In this document: positions 61,283 to 64,000 of the stretch, piece by piece | Position numbering within the stretch: position 1 is the first letter of the stretch | How the letters are laid out: the number at the start of each line of letters is the position of its first letter | From: Proteromonas lacertae | Lineage: Eukaryota > Sar > Bigyra > Opalinata > Proteromonadidae | Direction of reading: 5' to 3' | Assembly (NCBI GenBank): GCA_002245135.1 | Contig: NGBS01000881.1 | Coordinates: 120,454 to 184,453 of the forward strand | Length of the DNA stretch: 64,000 nucleotides | Translations under genes and position numbers: made by a program | Notes under the pieces: generated by a model | What the model was told of the DNA's origin: nothing | What the model saw: only the letters and a program-made list of their open reading frames with translations | Database searches by the model: none

Positions 61283-64000
61283 TTAAAGATCTTTATCTAA
61301 AAGTCTTTTTTCTTTTATTCCCACAAAACTTGATGATTTTAAAAAGCTTGCATTTGGTAAGATTACTGTTAAAGCAGGGTATAATAAAAGAAGTACAACG
61401 ATTGATAAAACCAACAAGAATACATCTTTAATAAATGTCCAATTGTAACTCTTTGGTGATCTACAAACTTTTGTAAAAGAAAACATAGTGTTTCCATACT
61501 TAGATCCATATTTACTAATCATCAAGTTAACATCTATTCTTGACGAACCTTTACGTTTGCATTGATATATAATACCTAATTCATGAGGAATATTTGTGAC
61601 TTCTGTTGTTTCAGTCAAATCACCTGATACTATTACTGTAAGTATATCGTTGTTATGTACTATAACTTGAGGTTTTTCTCTTAACATTAATCGATTCTCT
61701 TTCTTAGCTTAAAAATCTCAAATTAAAGAAATTCATATGTTCATTTATACAAAAAATGATATAGCAACATAATATTTTGTTTCTATTGTATCTTCATCAA
61801 TTGTTTTTGAGGCAAATTCATAATTATATTCATAATTAACAACACCCTTATCTACAACATCATTAGCAAGATCATAAGAATCAACATATTGAAGTATAAT
61901 TAAAGAAATATATTAAATAAACAAAAGCAAATCTTAAAAGATATATCTCCATTTCCATCTTTCATATCAGCATTTATATATTTTTCCACTTGTTCATAAT
62001 CACTACCAACTATAAAATCAACTACTTTTGATCTACATTTCTTCATCCATGAAAATGATATTGATGTATCATTTATACCAATTGAAACAACTATTGGATA
62101 TTGTCCATCACTATCACATGTATAAAATATTTCCATGATTATTGCATCTGCATCAGGATATAATGTCACTTTGTCATTATCATCAGCTGGATTACCATCC
62201 TCCATAATATCCAAATCATTATCAAATCTTTATTACTACTATAACCAACTAAACTAACTGTAGCAGTCATATCTATATTAGCACCAATTACTTTTACTTG
62301 AGGATATGAAATATCTATTTTCTTTGTAGATGATATATAAAATCTAGTTTTATCTTCATCATATCTACTAACCATTTTTCTATTTCCTATTTGATAAGGC
62401 AATTGTGTTATTCCATGCCTTACAGCATAATATTGAGAGTCTTTCGGAACATACATTCCTGTAGTAATATCTATAGGTAGAAGTGATTGTGAACATTTCT
62501 TAATATAACCGAATTTCAATGGTTGATGTGATATATCACTATTCTTATATCCATGAGTAACTTCTATTGATATTGTCACTTTATATTCACCGTCATCTTT
62601 ACATAAATGACATAGTCCATAACTTACTGAATTTTTAGAACATAACCATTTATAGCATCACCATATGTATTGATAGTCATTTGGCTATTGTCATATGATA
62701 CAGAAATAGGTTTATAAGTTATATTGTCATAACGACCCTATTAACATATATATATAAGCAATACTCTAAAATATAACTGCATACACGGATCAATAGCTGG
62801 TAAAATAACTTGAGGATCTTCTGATGAATAATCACTATTAATAATACCATCACTTAATATAACATAATTATCTAATAATGCTTTACTACCTTTCTCAATT
62901 ATATCAAAACCAGGAATTGGACCAATTTCAAAGTGTTTTTTATACTGAAATAAGAACTCTATAAATATATATAATAATATATATACCAGTAGAAGGATCA
63001 AAAATATTATCCACAAAATCACCAGCATCAAAACCTTCATTTCCACCAATTCTACCAATAATAGTTACAATAGCAGTACTATCACTTTTACCATTATATA
63101 ACACTTCTAATGTTGTAGTTTGTGGGATATCTCTGTTTGGATCTTTTTCATCTGTAGCATCCCCTGATAATGTAACTTCAAATAGATTATTCTCCACTTT
63201 AGCTGACCATGATATTGTAGTAGATAGAAAATTGTCAGGTACAGTTACAGTAAAATAAGATATAGATCCAGTACCTTCAGTAAATATATTAGAATGATTT
63301 TTAAAACTACTACTTACGTATCCATCTTTTATTACTAATTGACCTTTACTACCATGATAATTAACTAATAACTGAGGTATTGGTCCTTCTTTACATTTAA
63401 CCATGTAAGTAAATTTTGTAGTGAAAAATCCACTATTATATTTAATATATGGCACAATAGTTAATAAAACATTACCATTACTAATGAAGCAATTATAATG
63501 TATTATTAAATCACAGTTAATTTTATTAGTATCATAGAAATCAGATGTACATATTGCTTCTGTATATGGTTGAACTACTGACATATTTTGATCTTGAATA
63601 AAATCAATGTAAGATACATTTGGAAAATCATTATTTATCTTTGCCAATTCTATTGTTACTTTATTTGATAATGTATCTTCTCCTATTTCTAGAGGAGTTT
63701 TTTGATTCTCCTTAAATTGTCTATTTATATTATTATTAATTATAATATATACTCATCAATCACACCATTCTTTACTACTGAATAAGATACTTCCGGAGCA
63801 TATTCTAAAGTCACATTAGTCTTTGCTTTACTCTATCAATAAACATAAATACAATCGATTATACTTTCAATTCAGAATTTTCAGATTGACTTTAAATGGA
63901 TTTACTGGTTTTGAATGTATTTTGTAATGTCCTGATGTAAAAACATTTGGTAAAGATGATTCGGATTGTTGTTGTTGTTGATTATTATTATTATTATTTT
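61283..64000 (-). CDS. Repeat-built type I membrane protein, 5' end beyond window
   Basis: Open blocks at 61,283-61,687, 61,750-61,890, 61,900-62,214, 62,166-62,579, about 62,590-62,735, 62,741-62,940 and 62,980-63,830 belong to one gene with short introns. An approximately 190-residue beta-rich unit recurs at least four times, each with a Phe/Tyr-x-x-x-K-C strand (TYMVKCKEG, GYIKKCSQS, SWMKKCRSK, SFTKVCRSP). An upstream TNVTLEYAPEV strand recalls Ig-like or integrin folds. The gene ends in one transmembrane helix (VFLLVLSIVVLLLLYPALTVIL, near 61,370-61,435) and a basic tail. A poly-Asn/Gln tract at 63,968-64,000 is at the window edge. One-base frame changes near 62,220 and 62,640 lie in T and A runs. 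Splicing near 61,895 is unresolved. Family unknown. Confidence 0.55.

Noticed and set aside
1-64000. tRNA and rRNA genes
   Set aside because: No cloverleaf-compatible stretch or rRNA-like conserved segment was recognised on either strand by eye. A covariance-model scan would be decisive.

Overview
This is nuclear DNA of a unicellular eukaryote with a strongly A+T-rich genome. The main evidence is a large set of very short introns (about 24-46 nt, one of about 79 nt) that open with GTA and close with ATAG, TTAG or AAG. They can be placed exactly because they rejoin well-conserved proteins: an all-alpha dNTP pyrophosphatase, an Mpv17/PMP22-family protein, a Rho GTPase, a PHD-finger protein and others. 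The standard genetic code fits every recognisable gene. The lineage cannot be fixed from the sequence. Rho, PDZ, GAF, PA14 and discoidin-like domains suggest a protist near amoebozoans or opisthokonts, but that is inference.

Positions 1-15,514 form one inverted repeat. The left arm (1-7,045, cut by the window edge) and right arm (8,470-15,514) are nearly identical and flank a 1,424-bp spacer. Each arm carries, from outside in, a secreted Ig-like/PA14 surface-protein gene that has lost its 3' end, TPR-exon remnants, a broken proline-rich gene, an ARM-like gene, a membrane-protein gene cut by a foldback element, and that foldback element. The spacer holds another TPR piece, a discoidin-like fragment and a G+C-richer segment that looks foreign or element-derived.

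Positions 17,458-18,209 hold a PHD-finger gene. From 39,755 down to 18,304 the minus strand reads as one giant gene of roughly 7,000 codons. It encodes a type I surface protein with a signal peptide, about 33 Ig-like (He_PIG-type) units, about 13 cysteine modules, six PA14-like domains, one transmembrane helix and a short tail. Directly upstream on the same strand (39,913-52,103) is a second giant gene. About 43 His/Ser/Asn-rich units of 201-246 bp lead into a carboxy-terminal GAF domain.

From 52,255 to the end the gene density is high: Mpv17/PMP22 protein, DCTPP1-like pyrophosphatase, a tiny membrane protein, SLC34-type Na+/phosphate cotransporter, a domesticated hAT/BED protein, a Rnd-like Rho GTPase, a luminal PDZ-PA-PA protein, and a second repeat-built membrane protein that runs off the right edge. 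Several single-base frame breaks fall in or beside homopolymers in otherwise open genes, so residual assembly indels are likely and should be ruled out before calling those genes broken.
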